DNA of 64,000 nt from Brachybacterium sp. UMB0905 (lineage in GTDB: Bacteria; Actinomycetota; Actinomycetes; Actinomycetales; Dermabacteraceae). Numbering within the stretch: position 1 is the stretch's first letter; the number at the start of each line of letters is the position of its first letter. The notes beneath the pieces were generated by a model, which saw only the letters and a program-made list of their open reading frames with translations, searched no databases and was not told where the DNA came from. Below, in pieces: positions 26,198 through 35,301 of this stretch. The DNA lies in contig NZ_PNHL01000003.1 of assembly GCF_002871795.1 (NCBI RefSeq), positions 23,392 through 87,391 on the forward strand, read 5' to 3'. The translations under genes and the position numbers were made by a program.

Positions 26198-26701
26198 TCA
26201 GCGCTTGGAGTACTGCGGCGCCTTGCGGGCCTTCTTCAGACCCGCCTTCTTGCGCTCGATGACGCGGGCGTCGCGCTTGAGGAAGCCGGCCTTCTTCAGG
26301 GTGGGCCGGTTGTTCTCCACATCGATCTGGTTCAGCGCGCGGGCCACACCCAGGCGCACCGCACCGGCCTGGCCGGAGGGGCCGCCGCCGGTCAGGCGGA
26401 CGAACACATCGAAACGACCCTGCAGGTCCAGGATGGTCAGCGGGTCGTTCACCTCCTGCTGGTGCAGCTTGTTCGGGAAGTAGTTCTCGAGCGAGCGGCC
26501 GTTGATGGTCCACTGGCCGGAGCCGGGGACCAGGCGGACGCGGGCGATCGCACGCTTGCGGCGGCCGGTGCCGTAGCCGGGAGCGGTCGCGGACTGGCCG
26601 GTCCCCACAGTGCCCTCAGCGGCGGTGGACTCGGTGGTGTAGTTGCCCGAGGCGATCTCGTCGGTCTCGACCTCGTGGGAGTCGTTGGTGGTCTCGGTCA
26701 C
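26198..26701 (-). CDS. rpsI: 30S ribosomal protein S9
   Basis: 167 aa. The conserved S9 core begins at about residue 43 ([17 protein letters not shown]) and ends in the invariant [12 protein letters not shown] tail that reaches the P-site tRNA. The N-terminus carries about 40 acidic, Thr-rich extra residues, a common actinobacterial extension but long here. GTG start with AAGGAG upstream. Downstream of rplM by 50 nt. Confidence 0.98.
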   Translation of the reverse strand: MTETTNDSHEVETDEIASGNYTTESTAAEGTVGTGQSATAPGYGTGRRKRAIARVRLVPGSGQWTINGRSLENYFPNKLHQQEVNDPLTILDLQGRFDVFVRLTGGGPSGQAGAVRLGVARALNQIDVENNRPTLKKAGFLKRDARVIERKKAGLKKARKAPQYSKR

Positions 26702-26751
26702 GGTTCTCCTTGGTTCTTCCGTGCGGCAGGGCGAGTGGCGGGAGCCCCCGC

Positions 26752-27195
26752 TTACTGCGCCACCTGGTCGAAGGTGTACGGGACGGGCTGCTGAGCGGCA
26801 TGGGGGTGCTCAGGGCCCGCGTAGATCTTGAGGTGCTTGAGCTGCTGCACAGCCAGCTTGTTCTTCGGGAGCATGCCCTTGATCGCCTTCTCCACGGCGC
26901 GCTCGGGGTGCTTCTCGAGCAGCTCGGAGTAGGGGATGTCGCGCAGGCCGCCGGGGTAGCCGGAGTGGCGGTAGGCCTTCTTGGCCTCCCGCTTGTTGCC
27001 GGTCAGGGCGACCTTCTCAGCGTTGATGATGATCACGAAGTCGCCTGCATCCACGTGGGGTGCGAAGACCGGCTTGTGCTTGCCCCGCAGCAGCTGAGCA
27101 GCCTGGGAAGCGAGCCGGCCGAGGACGACATCCGTTGCGTCGATGACGTACCAGGAACGCTCGACATCGCCGGGCTTCGGGGTGAACGTACGCAC
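26752..27195 (-). CDS. rplM: 50S ribosomal protein L13
   Basis: 147 aa, full-length L13: [30 protein letters not shown], and the [10 protein letters not shown] and KGMLPKN motifs. GTG start with AGAAGG 6 nt upstream. First gene of rplM–rpsI; transcription begins about 210 nt upstream at a strong promoter inside the truA 3' region, leaving a long leader. Confidence 0.98.
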   Translation of the reverse strand: MRTFTPKPGDVERSWYVIDATDVVLGRLASQAAQLLRGKHKPVFAPHVDAGDFVIIINAEKVALTGNKREAKKAYRHSGYPGGLRDIPYSELLEKHPERAVEKAIKGMLPKNKLAVQQLKHLKIYAGPEHPHAAQQPVPYTFDQVAQ

Positions 27196-27424
27196 TCGTG
27201 CCTTCTTCTCTCGTCAGTGGTGCCCGCGCGGCGGCGCCGCCCGGGCACGGTTCGATGGACCGTGGGCACGCTTCCTTCGGTCAAAGCATGGCCCCTATGG
27301 CTGCACCCGTCCCGTTCCGCATACGATGCGACGACGGTCCTGGATGTGGGTGAGACCCCTCCTCGCGCCGGAAGTGAGAGTTCGGCTGCGGAGTCGGGCA
27401 CACATCAAGGCACAACGACGCTCA

Positions 27425-27454
27425 ACTGTAGTGGTGGCCGCGATGGAGCGTCAA
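27425..27454 (-). promoter_or_regulatory. Strong promoter for rplM–rpsI
   Basis: On the minus strand TTGACG (27449-27454) and TACAGT (27425-27430) are separated by 18 nt. The predicted leader of about 210 nt contains a GTGCCCG/CGGGCAC stem (27220-27226 with 27242-27248) and could host ribosomal-protein feedback, as known for L13 leaders in other phyla. Confidence 0.75.
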
Positions 27455-27467
27455 CGCGCAGACCCGC

Positions 27468-28433
27468 TCAGACGATGTGATCTGCGCCGGGCTCCGACGG
27501 GTCCGCGGCGCCGGGGCCGCGCCAGGTGCGCGAGCGCTCCGCCTGCGCGGCCAGATCAGGATCGGCCGGGTAGGCGACATGTTCGAGCGTGAGACCTTGC
27601 GGCGGCGCAAGCGGCGCGGCGCCCGGCGCGTTCCGACGGGCAGCCTCGCGGGTGCGGGCCTGAAGCACACGCTGCGGCCAGTCCTCGTCGCGCCGGCCCT
27701 CCCCCACCGGCAACAGCACGCCCACGAGTGAGCGGACCATGTGGTGGCAGAAGGCATCGGCCACAACCGTCGCGACGACAAGCCCTTCGTCGGCCCTTCC
27801 CGGCGCGGGGCGTTCCCAGGTGAGTTCGCGCAGCTCCCGCACGGTGCTCGCCCCCTTTCGCGGTTTGCAGAAGGACAGGAAGTCGTGCTCGCCCAGCAGC
27901 GCCCGGCTCGCGCGGGCCATCGCCTCCTCATCCAGCGCGGCGCGGTGGCGCAGCACATCCGTGCGCAGCGGGTCGTGGACGGCGGGAGCATCGGAGATGC
28001 GGTAGCGGTAGCGGCGCCACAGCGCCCCGAACCGGGCATCGAAATCCGCGGGCACCTGGCGGGCGGCCCGGATCACGAGGTCCGCCGGGAGGACCCCGTT
28101 CAGTCGGGTGAGCAGCGCCGCGGCGGGGCTGCGGTCCGAGCGGCCGGGGAGGGTGGCGGCCACCGGGCGGGGCAGGTCCAGATGGCAGACCTGGCCGCGA
28201 GCGTGCACGCCGGTGTCGGTGCGGCCCGCGACGGTGACCTGCACGGGAATGCGGGCGATGCGGGAGAGCGCCTGCTCGAGCTCCCCCTGGACGGTGCGCA
28301 GACCCGGCTGGGCGGCCCAGCCGTGGAAGCCGGAGCCGTCGTAGGCGAGGTCCAGGCGCAGGCGGATGGTGGGTCGGGCGGGAGGCTCGCCGGGTGTCCA
28401 GTCGGCGGTGCGGTCGAGGGGCTGCGAGGACAT
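27468..28433 (-). CDS. truA: tRNA pseudouridine(38-40) synthase
   Basis: 321 aa. LDLAYDGSGFHGWAAQPGLR at the N-terminus and the catalytic Asp in VAGRTDTGVHARGQVCHL (about residue 77) are typical; FLSFCKPRKG and MVRSLVGVLLPVGEG follow. An extra C-terminal segment of about 35 residues is acidic. TACGAT (28441-28446) lies 7 nt before the ATG, so a leaderless mRNA is likely. It is usually next to rplQ in actinobacteria, but rplQ is 31 kb away here. Confidence 0.96.
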   Translation of the reverse strand: MSSQPLDRTADWTPGEPPARPTIRLRLDLAYDGSGFHGWAAQPGLRTVQGELEQALSRIARIPVQVTVAGRTDTGVHARGQVCHLDLPRPVAATLPGRSDRSPAAALLTRLNGVLPADLVIRAARQVPADFDARFGALWRRYRYRISDAPAVHDPLRTDVLRHRAALDEEAMARASRALLGEHDFLSFCKPRKGASTVRELRELTWERPAPGRADEGLVVATVVADAFCHHMVRSLVGVLLPVGEGRRDEDWPQRVLQARTREAARRNAPGAAPLAPPQGLTLEHVAYPADPDLAAQAERSRTWRGPGAADPSEPGADHIV

Positions 28434-28508
28434 GCCTGCGATCGTAGTCAGAGCCTGCGGCGCGGGCGGCCGGGCACCTGCCCCGGGTAGCTCGGTACCC
28501 TGGCGGGC

Positions 28509-29870
28509 GTGAAGATCCTCGTCATCGGCTCCGGGGGTCGCGAGCATGCGATCTGCCGCCGCCTGTCCCATGATTCCCCTGCCCCTGAGCTCCATGCCGC
28601 CCCCGGCAATCCCGGGATCGCGCAGCTGGCCACCTGTCATGACGTGGCGGTGAGCGATCTGGATGGCCAGGTGCGCCTGGCCCGCGAGCTCGCGGTCGAC
28701 CTCGTGGTCGTCGGCCCGGAGGCGCCGTTGGTCGCGGGGGCGGCGGATCGTCTGCGCGAGGCGGGCTTCGCGGTGTTCGGGCCGTCGGCGGCGGCGGCGC
28801 GTCTGGAGGGCTCGAAGTCCTGGGCGAAGGAGATCATGCAGGCCGCCGGGGTGCCCACGGCCGCATCGGTCACCGTGACTGATCCTGCCGAGCTCGAGGC
28901 GGGGCTGGACCGCGTGAACCCGCTGGGGGATGTGCCGTATGTGACCAAGGCCGATGGGCTCGCCGCCGGCAAGGGTGTGGTGGTCACCGCCGAGCGGGAC
29001 GAGGCTCTCGCGCATGCGGCATCGGTGCTCGCCGCGGGTGGGACCGTGGTGCTCGAGGAGTACCTGGATGGCCCGGAGGTGTCGCTGTTCTGCGTGTGCG
29101 ATGGCGAGCACGTGGTGCCGCTCGCACCCGCGCAGGACTTCAAGCGCGCGCTGGATGGCGATGAGGGCCCGAACACGGGCGGCATGGGGGCGTACTCGCC
29201 GCTGCCGTGGGTGCCGGAGGGCCTGGTCGAGGAGGTGATGGAGACGGTGGCACGGCCGACGGTGGCCGAGCTCGCCGCGCGCGACATCCCCTTCGTCGGC
29301 ATTCTGTACTGCGGGCTGGCGCTCACCTCCCGCGGGGTGCGGGTGGTGGAGTTCAATGCCCGCTTCGGAGACCCGGAGACGCAGGTGGTGCTCGAACGGC
29401 TCGTCAGCCCGCTCGGACCGCTGCTGCTCGCGGCGGCGCGGGGTGAACTGGTTGAGGAGCCGCTCGCCTGGAGCGAGGATGCGGTGGTGAATGTGGTCAT
29501 CGCTGCTGAGGGCTACCCGGCATCGGCCCGCACGGGCGATCCGATCACCGGGATCGCAGAGGCGGAGGCGCGCGGCGCCCATGTCATCCACGCCGGCACG
29601 GCGCTGCGCGACGGGGAGCTGGTCAGCGTCGGCGGGCGTGTGCTGTCGGTCGTGGGGCGCGGGGCGGATCTCGCCGCGGCACGGCAGACGGCGCTCGCGG
29701 CGGCCGAGCTCATCGGCCTGGAGGGCTCGCATCACCGCACGGATATCGCGGTGCGCGGCGCCCAGGGCCTGCCCTCGCTGAACCCGACCGCGAACATCGA
29801 GGACGATGCCGAGGAATCCGCTGATGCCCAAAGCAGTGGCACCGGGGCCGATGGGCAGGTGCGTGCATGA
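28509..29870 (+). CDS. purD: Phosphoribosylamine–glycine ligase (GAR synthetase)
   Basis: 453 aa; second step of purine synthesis. ATP-grasp fold: [45 protein letters not shown] and [18 protein letters not shown] start preceded by TACCCT (28496-28501) at 7 nt, so leaderless. The last 30 residues are a low-complexity acidic tail. Divergent from truA; purC follows with a 4-nt overlap. Confidence 0.97.
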   Translation: MKILVIGSGGREHAICRRLSHDSPAPELHAAPGNPGIAQLATCHDVAVSDLDGQVRLARELAVDLVVVGPEAPLVAGAADRLREAGFAVFGPSAAAARLEGSKSWAKEIMQAAGVPTAASVTVTDPAELEAGLDRVNPLGDVPYVTKADGLAAGKGVVVTAERDEALAHAASVLAAGGTVVLEEYLDGPEVSLFCVCDGEHVVPLAPAQDFKRALDGDEGPNTGGMGAYSPLPWVPEGLVEEVMETVARPTVAELAARDIPFVGILYCGLALTSRGVRVVEFNARFGDPETQVVLERLVSPLGPLLLAAARGELVEEPLAWSEDAVVNVVIAAEGYPASARTGDPITGIAEAEARGAHVIHAGTALRDGELVSVGGRVLSVVGRGADLAAARQTALAAAELIGLEGSHHRTDIAVRGAQGLPSLNPTANIEDDAEESADAQSSGTGADGQVRA

Positions 29871-30772
29871 GCGCCCCGCTGACCTGTGCCCCCGAGCTGC
29901 CGGGCTGGGACCATGCCGTGACCGGCAAGGTTCGCGAGCTGTATGTGCCGGCCGGGCAGGATGCCGCATCGGCCACCGAGGTGCTGGTGGTGGCGACCGA
30001 CCGCATCAGCGCCTTCGACCACACCCTGCAGCCGGGCATCCCGGACAAGGGGCGGCTGCTGACCGGTATCAGCCTGTTCTGGTTCGAGCAGCTCGCCGAT
30101 CTGGTGCCCCACCATGTGCTCTCCGCGACCGATGTGCCCGCGGCAGTCAGAGGGCGGGCGCTGCGCTGCCGGGGCCTGTCCATGGTGCCGCTGGAGTGCA
30201 TCGCCCGCGGGTACCTCACCGGCTCGGGACTCGCCGACTACCGGGCGGGCGGGGCCGTCGGCGGGCATGTGCTGCCCACCGGGCTCGGGGAGGCCTCGCG
30301 GCTGGACCCCGCGATCTTCACCCCCTCCACCAAGGCCGAGCAGGGCGATCACGATGAGAACATCACCGTCGCCGAGGCCCGCGACCGCCTCGGCGCAGAG
30401 CTCGTCGACCAGCTCGAGGAGCTGACGCTCGCGGTGTACGAGCGGGCGCGCACCATCGCCGCCGAGCGGGGGATCCTGCTGGCGGATACCAAGCTCGAGT
30501 TCGGGCACTCGCGGACCGACGGGACGCTGACCCTGGGCGATGAGGTGCTCACCCCCGATTCCTCGCGTTTCTGGTCCGCCGACCAGTACGAACAGGGCCG
30601 CACCCCGCCGAGCCTGGACAAGCAGTACGTGCGCGACTGGCTGACCTCCGCGGCCTCCGGCTGGGACAAGGGCTCGGCAGCCGCGCCGCCCGAACTGCCC
30701 GCCGAGGTCGTCGAGCAGACCCGGCAGCGGTACGTCGAGGCCTACGAGCGGCTCACCGGCCAGGAGTTCTGA
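29867..30772 (+). CDS. purC: SAICAR synthetase
   Basis: 301 aa. GKVRELY near the N-terminus, VATDRISAFDHTLQPGIPDKG, CIARGYLTGSG and TKAEQGDHDENI are all SAICAR synthetase signatures. Length is of the larger (yeast-like, about 300 aa) class common in actinobacteria. Coupled to purD by ATGA (29867-29870). Confidence 0.97.
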   Translation: MSAPLTCAPELPGWDHAVTGKVRELYVPAGQDAASATEVLVVATDRISAFDHTLQPGIPDKGRLLTGISLFWFEQLADLVPHHVLSATDVPAAVRGRALRCRGLSMVPLECIARGYLTGSGLADYRAGGAVGGHVLPTGLGEASRLDPAIFTPSTKAEQGDHDENITVAEARDRLGAELVDQLEELTLAVYERARTIAAERGILLADTKLEFGHSRTDGTLTLGDEVLTPDSSRFWSADQYEQGRTPPSLDKQYVRDWLTSAASGWDKGSAAAPPELPAEVVEQTRQRYVEAYERLTGQEF

Positions 30773-30800
30773 GGCGCGAGCTCAGTGGCAGTTCCCCACG

Positions 30801-30925
30801 CGCGACATGCCCGCCGAAGCCGCCACCCCTCCCGCGACACGCCCGCCGAAGCTGCCGCCCCTCCCGCGACACACCCACCGAGTGCACCGATATGAGGCGA
30901 ACCTGCCACGAATCGGTGCACTCGG
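30801..30925. repeat. 32-bp tandem units plus dispersed palindrome, copy 2
   Basis: Units beginning CGCGACAYGCCCGCCGAA start at 30801, 30833 and 30865, exactly 32 bp apart; the third runs into the palindrome CCGAGTGCACCGAT (30878-30891) / ATCGGTGCACTCGG (30912-30925) with a 20-nt loop. The loop is identical to that of copy 3. It lies between convergent purC and the ECF transporter genes. Confidence 0.85.
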
Positions 30926-31018
30926 CGGCTCGGGGCGGCGTGGCGCGCGAGGTATCAGGCAGGGTAGCGCTGGCCGGGCGTGACAGACGGGGCGCGGCGC
31001 GCGAGAGCGATCAGGCCG

Positions 31019-33370
31019 TCAGGCAGTGAGCAGCAGCACCGCGATCACGCATGCGACCACGCTGATCACCAGCACTGCGTCACCCCAGCCCAGCGCGACC
31101 GGTCGCCACACGGTGCGCTCTCCCTCTCCGAGACCACGGGACTCGAGCGCGAAAGCCAGATGGCTGGCGCTGCGCACAGCGTCCACCAGCACAGCGAACG
31201 CACAGCGCAGAAGCGTGCGCACTCCCGCCCGCGGCACCGTGCCGTCATCATGCAGCGGCAGGCGCACCCGATGCGCTCGAGTAATGGTGGCCCACCGGGC
31301 AGGCAGATCATCGAGCAGTCGTCGGCCAGCCAGCAGGGCGTAGGCGTAACGGGCCGGCAGCCGGGCATGCTGCTGCAGGCTGACCATCGTCTCCCGGGGA
31401 TCGGTGGCACGGGTGACGGCGTACGCCCCGAGCCCGATGAGCAGGGCGCGCAGGGCGAGCGCCGTGCCCAGCACCGCCCCCTCGCGCGTGATCCGCACCG
31501 GAAGGTCCGGCCACAGCACCTCCCCGGGCCGCGAGAGCAGGTTGACCATCAGCACCCCGGCGGCGAACAGCGCAAACGGCACCTGAGCGCGCAGCAGGGC
31601 AAGGGGTCCGATCCGGCAGCCCAGCATCGTGCCGGCTGCAGCGAGGAGGTACAGCACGGCCAGCGGCAGCGGATCCGTCAGCAGGATCGCCACCGCGCTG
31701 AGGGCGGTGAGCAGGCCCAGCAGAACCGTGGGGTTACGGCGCGCCAGGACGCCGCGCCGGGGATGGCCAGACCGCGGATCGGGTGTCAGGCCAGGGCGGG
31801 CATCGGCTGCGGGCCGATGCTCGGGATCCGTAGCATCGCGCAGCCCTGCCCGGCGCAGAAGAGCGGTATCGGCCAGCAGTCGGCTCGGCGGCATCGGGCC
31901 GTGCAGCGTGCCGTCGGCGAGGACCACCACCTCATCGGCCGACTGCACCAGATGCAGGTCGTGGGTGGACAGCGCCACGGCCCGGCCCTCGCGCGCTGCG
32001 GCGCGCAGCAGGTCCGCGACGGTCCGGGCGGCGGCGCGGTCCAGGCCGAAACCCGGCTCATCGGCCAGCAGCACGGGACGCTCGGTGAGCAGCATCGCCC
32101 CGACGGACAGGCGTCGCTGCTGCCCGCCGGAGAGCCGGTGCGGGCTCTGCTCCGCCTGCTCGACCAGGTCCAGGGTGCGCAGCATCTGCTCTACGCGCTC
32201 ATCGTCCGCTCCCGAGGCAGCGAGCTCCTCCCGGACGGTGTCGGCCACGAACTGCGCGGAGGGACGCTGAAAGACCAGCCCCGCGGCGCCGCCCTCGATC
32301 AGTCCGGCCGTGGGCGCATCCAACCGTGACAGCGCTCCCAGTAGCGTGGACTTTCCTGCGCCGTTGCGTCCCACCACGGCGAGGACGCGACCCGCATGCA
32401 CGTCGAGGTCCACGTTCTCCAGCACGGGCACCGCCCCGCGGGACAGCGTCGCGTCGCGCATCGTGAGCACGGGATCCTCCGGGCTCGCGGGCGGCTCTGG
32501 TGCCGGTCCGGAGGAAGGTCGGGCATGGTCGTGCTCGAACTGCTGGGGCAGCCAGCATCCAGCCTCGCGCAGCGCCTCGGCGTGCTCGTCCAGCACCTGT
32601 CCCGTCGGCCCGTCGGCGATCACGTGGCCCGATCGGTCCAGCGCGATGGTCCGGCCGGGCAGCCCCTCCAGGCCCTGCTCCCCCGCCCACTCATCGAGGC
32701 GGTGCTCGACGAGGATCATGGCCGGCCTGGTCGTGGCCAGAGCAGTCTCGACGGCGCTGCGCACAGCCCGGATCGCGGGGGCGTCCAGCATCGCAGTGGG
32801 CTCGTCGAGCAGCAGCAGCGAAGGGCCGGAGACCTGGGCGGCAGCGAGCGCTACGCGCTGCAGCTCCCCGCCCGAGAGGGTCGAGGAAGCTCGCTCGGCG
32901 AGCTGCTCACCGTGCACGGCGGCGAGTGCGGCCTCGACCCGCGGGCCGATGCACCGAGCGTCGACCGCACTGTTCTCGAGCGGCAGTGCCACATCCTCAT
33001 CCACCCGCGGCAGACACACCCCGGCGGAGGGATCCTGACCGAGGTAGCCCACGCGCCCGGCGACGGCGAGCACGCCGCCGGACACGGGATCGATACCGTC
33101 CACCTGCACCGTCCCCCTGACCCATCCGCGCTGGTGGGAGGGGATCGCACCGGCCAGTGTGCGCAGCAGCGTCGACTTCCCGCTGCCGCTGGGGCCCAGC
33201 AGGAGCACCTGCTCGCCGGCGCGGATCTCAGCGGACCAGGGCCCCACGCCATGGCCGTCAGGAAGGACCACCTCGAGCTCCTCGGCGCGGACGATTAGAC
33301 GGTCCGCTTCCCGCTGAGCCGGGGATCCGACGGGGAACGGCTCAGTGGACACGGCGCCGCGGGGTCGCAT
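31019..33370 (-). CDS. ykoDC: Thiamine-precursor ECF transporter: two ATPase domains fused to the EcfT membrane subunit
   Basis: 783 aa. Domain 1: Walker A LGPSGSGKSTLLR (about 58-70), signature LSGGELQRV, Walker B LLLLDEPTAMLD. Domain 2 (about 310-520): GRNGAGKSTLLG, LSGGQQRRLS, VLLADEPGFGLD. Residues about 545-783 form an EcfT-like membrane domain with several helices and the coupling-helix region DDLPARWATITRAHRVRLPL. It energises the YkoE S component. YkoD (A-A) and YkoC (T) are separate in Bacillus; here they are one chain. The ATG overlaps the ykoE end by 29 nt; GTG 33352 is another possible start. Confidence 0.9.
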   Translation of the reverse strand: MRPRGAVSTEPFPVGSPAQREADRLIVRAEELEVVLPDGHGVGPWSAEIRAGEQVLLLGPSGSGKSTLLRTLAGAIPSHQRGWVRGTVQVDGIDPVSGGVLAVAGRVGYLGQDPSAGVCLPRVDEDVALPLENSAVDARCIGPRVEAALAAVHGEQLAERASSTLSGGELQRVALAAAQVSGPSLLLLDEPTAMLDAPAIRAVRSAVETALATTRPAMILVEHRLDEWAGEQGLEGLPGRTIALDRSGHVIADGPTGQVLDEHAEALREAGCWLPQQFEHDHARPSSGPAPEPPASPEDPVLTMRDATLSRGAVPVLENVDLDVHAGRVLAVVGRNGAGKSTLLGALSRLDAPTAGLIEGGAAGLVFQRPSAQFVADTVREELAASGADDERVEQMLRTLDLVEQAEQSPHRLSGGQQRRLSVGAMLLTERPVLLADEPGFGLDRAAARTVADLLRAAAREGRAVALSTHDLHLVQSADEVVVLADGTLHGPMPPSRLLADTALLRRAGLRDATDPEHRPAADARPGLTPDPRSGHPRRGVLARRNPTVLLGLLTALSAVAILLTDPLPLAVLYLLAAAGTMLGCRIGPLALLRAQVPFALFAAGVLMVNLLSRPGEVLWPDLPVRITREGAVLGTALALRALLIGLGAYAVTRATDPRETMVSLQQHARLPARYAYALLAGRRLLDDLPARWATITRAHRVRLPLHDDGTVPRAGVRTLLRCAFAVLVDAVRSASHLAFALESRGLGEGERTVWRPVALGWGDAVLVISVVACVIAVLLLTA

Positions 33371-33998
33371 CCGCGGGCGACCGGGCTCCGACGGGGAAGT
33401 CGGAGACCACCCCGGTGCGCTCCAGGCCGCGCACGAGCACCTTGGCCAGCAGCCCGCCGAGCACGAGCCCGGAGATCACCTGCATCACCAGGCGCAGCAC
33501 GAGGATGTCCTGGCCGTACCAGCCCATCCGGAACGCGGTCCAGAAGAACACCAGACCCGCGCCGAGCGCGCCGGAAGCGGCGAAGACTCCCCAGGTGAAG
33601 CGTCGGTATCCGGTCAGCGCGAAGGGAATCTCGCTGCCCAGGCCCTGCAGAGTCGCGGAGATCAGCAGCATCGGCCCCACCGGGCTGCCGAGGAACACGA
33701 CCTCGACCACAGCGGCGAGGATCTCCGCCAGGATGCCCACGCCCGGGCGGCGCAGGATCGCCAGCGCCACCGGTGCCACCAGCAGCCAGCTGCCGGATAG
33801 GACATGCTGGGCGAGATCCCCGGCCGGTCCCATCGCGATCGCGAGCAGGTTCCAGGCCTGGACGAATACCCAGTACAGGAAGCCGAAGACGACCCCGAGG
33901 ACCACGATCAGCACGATCTCGCGCAGTGTGATCCGGCCCTGCGCGCGGTCGTCGGCGTGCGGGGTGGCGGAGGCAGCAGAGGAGGCGGGGGTGCTCAT
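33342..33998 (-). CDS. ykoE: ECF transporter substrate-binding S component YkoE
   Basis: 218 aa, about five or six helices. The sequence YWVFVQAWNLLAIAMGP, the substrate-pocket region ILAAVVEVVFLGSPVGP and the LQGLGSEIPFALTGYRRFTW block are characteristic of YkoE, which captures hydroxymethylpyrimidine (HMP) or thiamine. Its start overlaps the ykoF stop by 4 nt. The TPP riboswitch upstream of ykoF supports this ligand class. Confidence 0.9.
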   Translation of the reverse strand: MSTPASSAASATPHADDRAQGRITLREIVLIVVLGVVFGFLYWVFVQAWNLLAIAMGPAGDLAQHVLSGSWLLVAPVALAILRRPGVGILAEILAAVVEVVFLGSPVGPMLLISATLQGLGSEIPFALTGYRRFTWGVFAASGALGAGLVFFWTAFRMGWYGQDILVLRLVMQVISGLVLGGLLAKVLVRGLERTGVVSDFPVGARSPADATPRRRVH

Positions 33999-34693
33999 CG
34001 GTCGGTCTCCCCGGTACGGCGTCGGTCATGCGAGGGGCTGTTCAGCGAGATCGTGAGGTGGCTGGTGACGTGCTGGACGCTGCGCCCGACAAGGACCCAG
34101 CCGGCCAGGGCCGTCGCGATTACCTCGCCCACGTCTCCTTCCAGGCGGGTGACGAAGTGCTGCGATTCACGGAAGGTGCCCAGCTCCTTCGCATGATCGA
34201 TCGCGGCGTAGATGTCGCGCATATGGTCCGGCTCCTCACCGTCGGCGAGAGCCTGGTCCGCGAGGGGGTACAGCGCCCATTCGGCCGATGCCCAGCGCCC
34301 GGTGCGTCGCACCGGCGGCATGTCGACGCTGCGCGGACCGGCTCCGCCGGGCAGCTCGCACTCCACTTCCCCGGGACATCCGCGGGAGAGCAGGATCTGC
34401 AGGGAGGCGTGGTGCTCCGTGGCCGCGAGATCCGCGGCCAGGTCGACGAGCCAGCGCTGGAGGTTCGCTTCGTGCCCGCCGGCGTAGGTGGAGACATCAC
34501 CGGTCTCGAGCGTCAGCCCCGTGGTGTCCAGTCGGCTGAGCACGTCCACCAGGATGCGGGCATAGTCGTCGGCCATGACCGCGGCGGTGACACGGGCACC
34601 CACGCCGAAGCCGAGCGGCGTGGCGGTGAGTTCCGCGCGCGTGGCGGCATCGTGGTCGGTCAGGGAGGTGGCAGGGCTGGTCGTGCTGGTCAC
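33995..34693 (-). CDS. ykoF: YkoF-like thiamine/HMP-binding protein
   Basis: 232 aa, two repeated YkoF domains (GFGVGARVTAAVMADDY… and, after the middle third, RRTGRWASAEWALYPLADQ…). In Bacillus YkoF binds thiamine or HMP and is encoded with the ykoEDC transporter. GTG start with AAAGG upstream. First gene after the riboswitch. Confidence 0.9.
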   Translation of the reverse strand: MTSTTSPATSLTDHDAATRAELTATPLGFGVGARVTAAVMADDYARILVDVLSRLDTTGLTLETGDVSTYAGGHEANLQRWLVDLAADLAATEHHASLQILLSRGCPGEVECELPGGAGPRSVDMPPVRRTGRWASAEWALYPLADQALADGEEPDHMRDIYAAIDHAKELGTFRESQHFVTRLEGDVGEVIATALAGWVLVGRSVQHVTSHLTISLNSPSHDRRRTGETDR

Positions 34694-34747
34694 GGTCCGT
34701 GCCTTTCGATCGGCGGCACGGACTCGCGACGACCATCGCCGCGAGGA

Positions 34748-34838
34748 GCTCCCTGCGCCGGCATGATCCGGATCAGGTTCTACGGTCGGCGTTCACAACG
34801 CCCTCTCAGCCCGGTTCACCGGACTCCCGTGCACGCAA
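34748..34838 (-). promoter_or_regulatory. TPP riboswitch (THI element)
   Basis: Read on the minus strand: GGGAGTCCGGTGAACCGGG, then CTGAGAGGG, GCGTTGTGAACGC stem, and the conserved ACCGTAGAACCTGATCCGG followed by ATGCCGGCGCAGGGAG. The CTGAGAGGG and ACCTGATCCGG elements form the thiamine pyrophosphate pocket. It lies about 60 nt upstream of ykoF and should switch the whole ykoF–ykoE–ykoDC operon off when TPP is plentiful. TAGGGT (34842-34847) may be its -10 box. Confidence 0.96.
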
Positions 34839-34933
34839 TAGACCCTACCGCGAGAAGCGACGCAGTCCCCTCTTGCGGTCCTCACCCGGTCCGGTCGTCG
34901 GCCCGGCCACATGCGCGTGCCCGCGCTCCTCCC

Positions 34934-35059
34934 CGCGACACGCCCGCCGAAGTCGTCACCTTCCCCGCGACACGCCCGCCGAAATCGCCACCTTCCCCCG
35001 CGACACGCCCACCGAGTGCACCGATATGAGGCGAACCTGCCACGAATCGGTGCACTCGG
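34934..35059. repeat. 32-bp tandem units plus dispersed palindrome, copy 3
   Basis: Units starting CGCGACACGCCC at 34934, 34966 and 34999 (32 and 33 bp apart), leading into CCGAGTGCACCGAT (35012-35025) / ATCGGTGCACTCGG (35046-35059). The 20-nt loop and arm sequence are the same as in copy 2. It lies just beyond the TPP riboswitch. Confidence 0.85.
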
Positions 35060-35301
35060 CGAGCTGGGGCGGCGTGTTGAGCGGGGCCGGGGAACTGAGC
35101 CGGGGACGAGCCGAGAGGGGGCCGGGAAGGCTGCGGCGGCGTGTTGAGCGGGGACGGGGAGGCGGGGCGGCGTGACAGGCCGGGCCGGAGAAGCTACGGG
35201 GACGTGTCAAGCGGGGCTGCGCGGCTGAGCCGGGCATCTCGCGCTCCCGCCCCGGCGTTCACACCTCGACGACACGCTCCCCGTCCGGCCCGGCCCGGCG
35301 C
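35060..35301. repeat. Degenerate complementary repeats downstream of palindrome copy 3
   Basis: No gene is supported here. GGCGGCGTGTTGAGCGGGG occurs at 35068 and 35135, with degenerate forms near 35102, 35166 and 35198, again about 32 bp apart. They resemble the complement of the left-hand units (CGACACGCC), so the whole locus is a large inverted array around the palindrome. A 21-bp sequence at 35259-35279 duplicates 35302-35322, the 3' end of the next gene. Confidence 0.6.

Noticed and set aside
30801..35216. 32-bp repeats taken as a CRISPR array
   Set aside because: Units are directly adjacent and degenerate with no unique spacers, and no cas gene is near.
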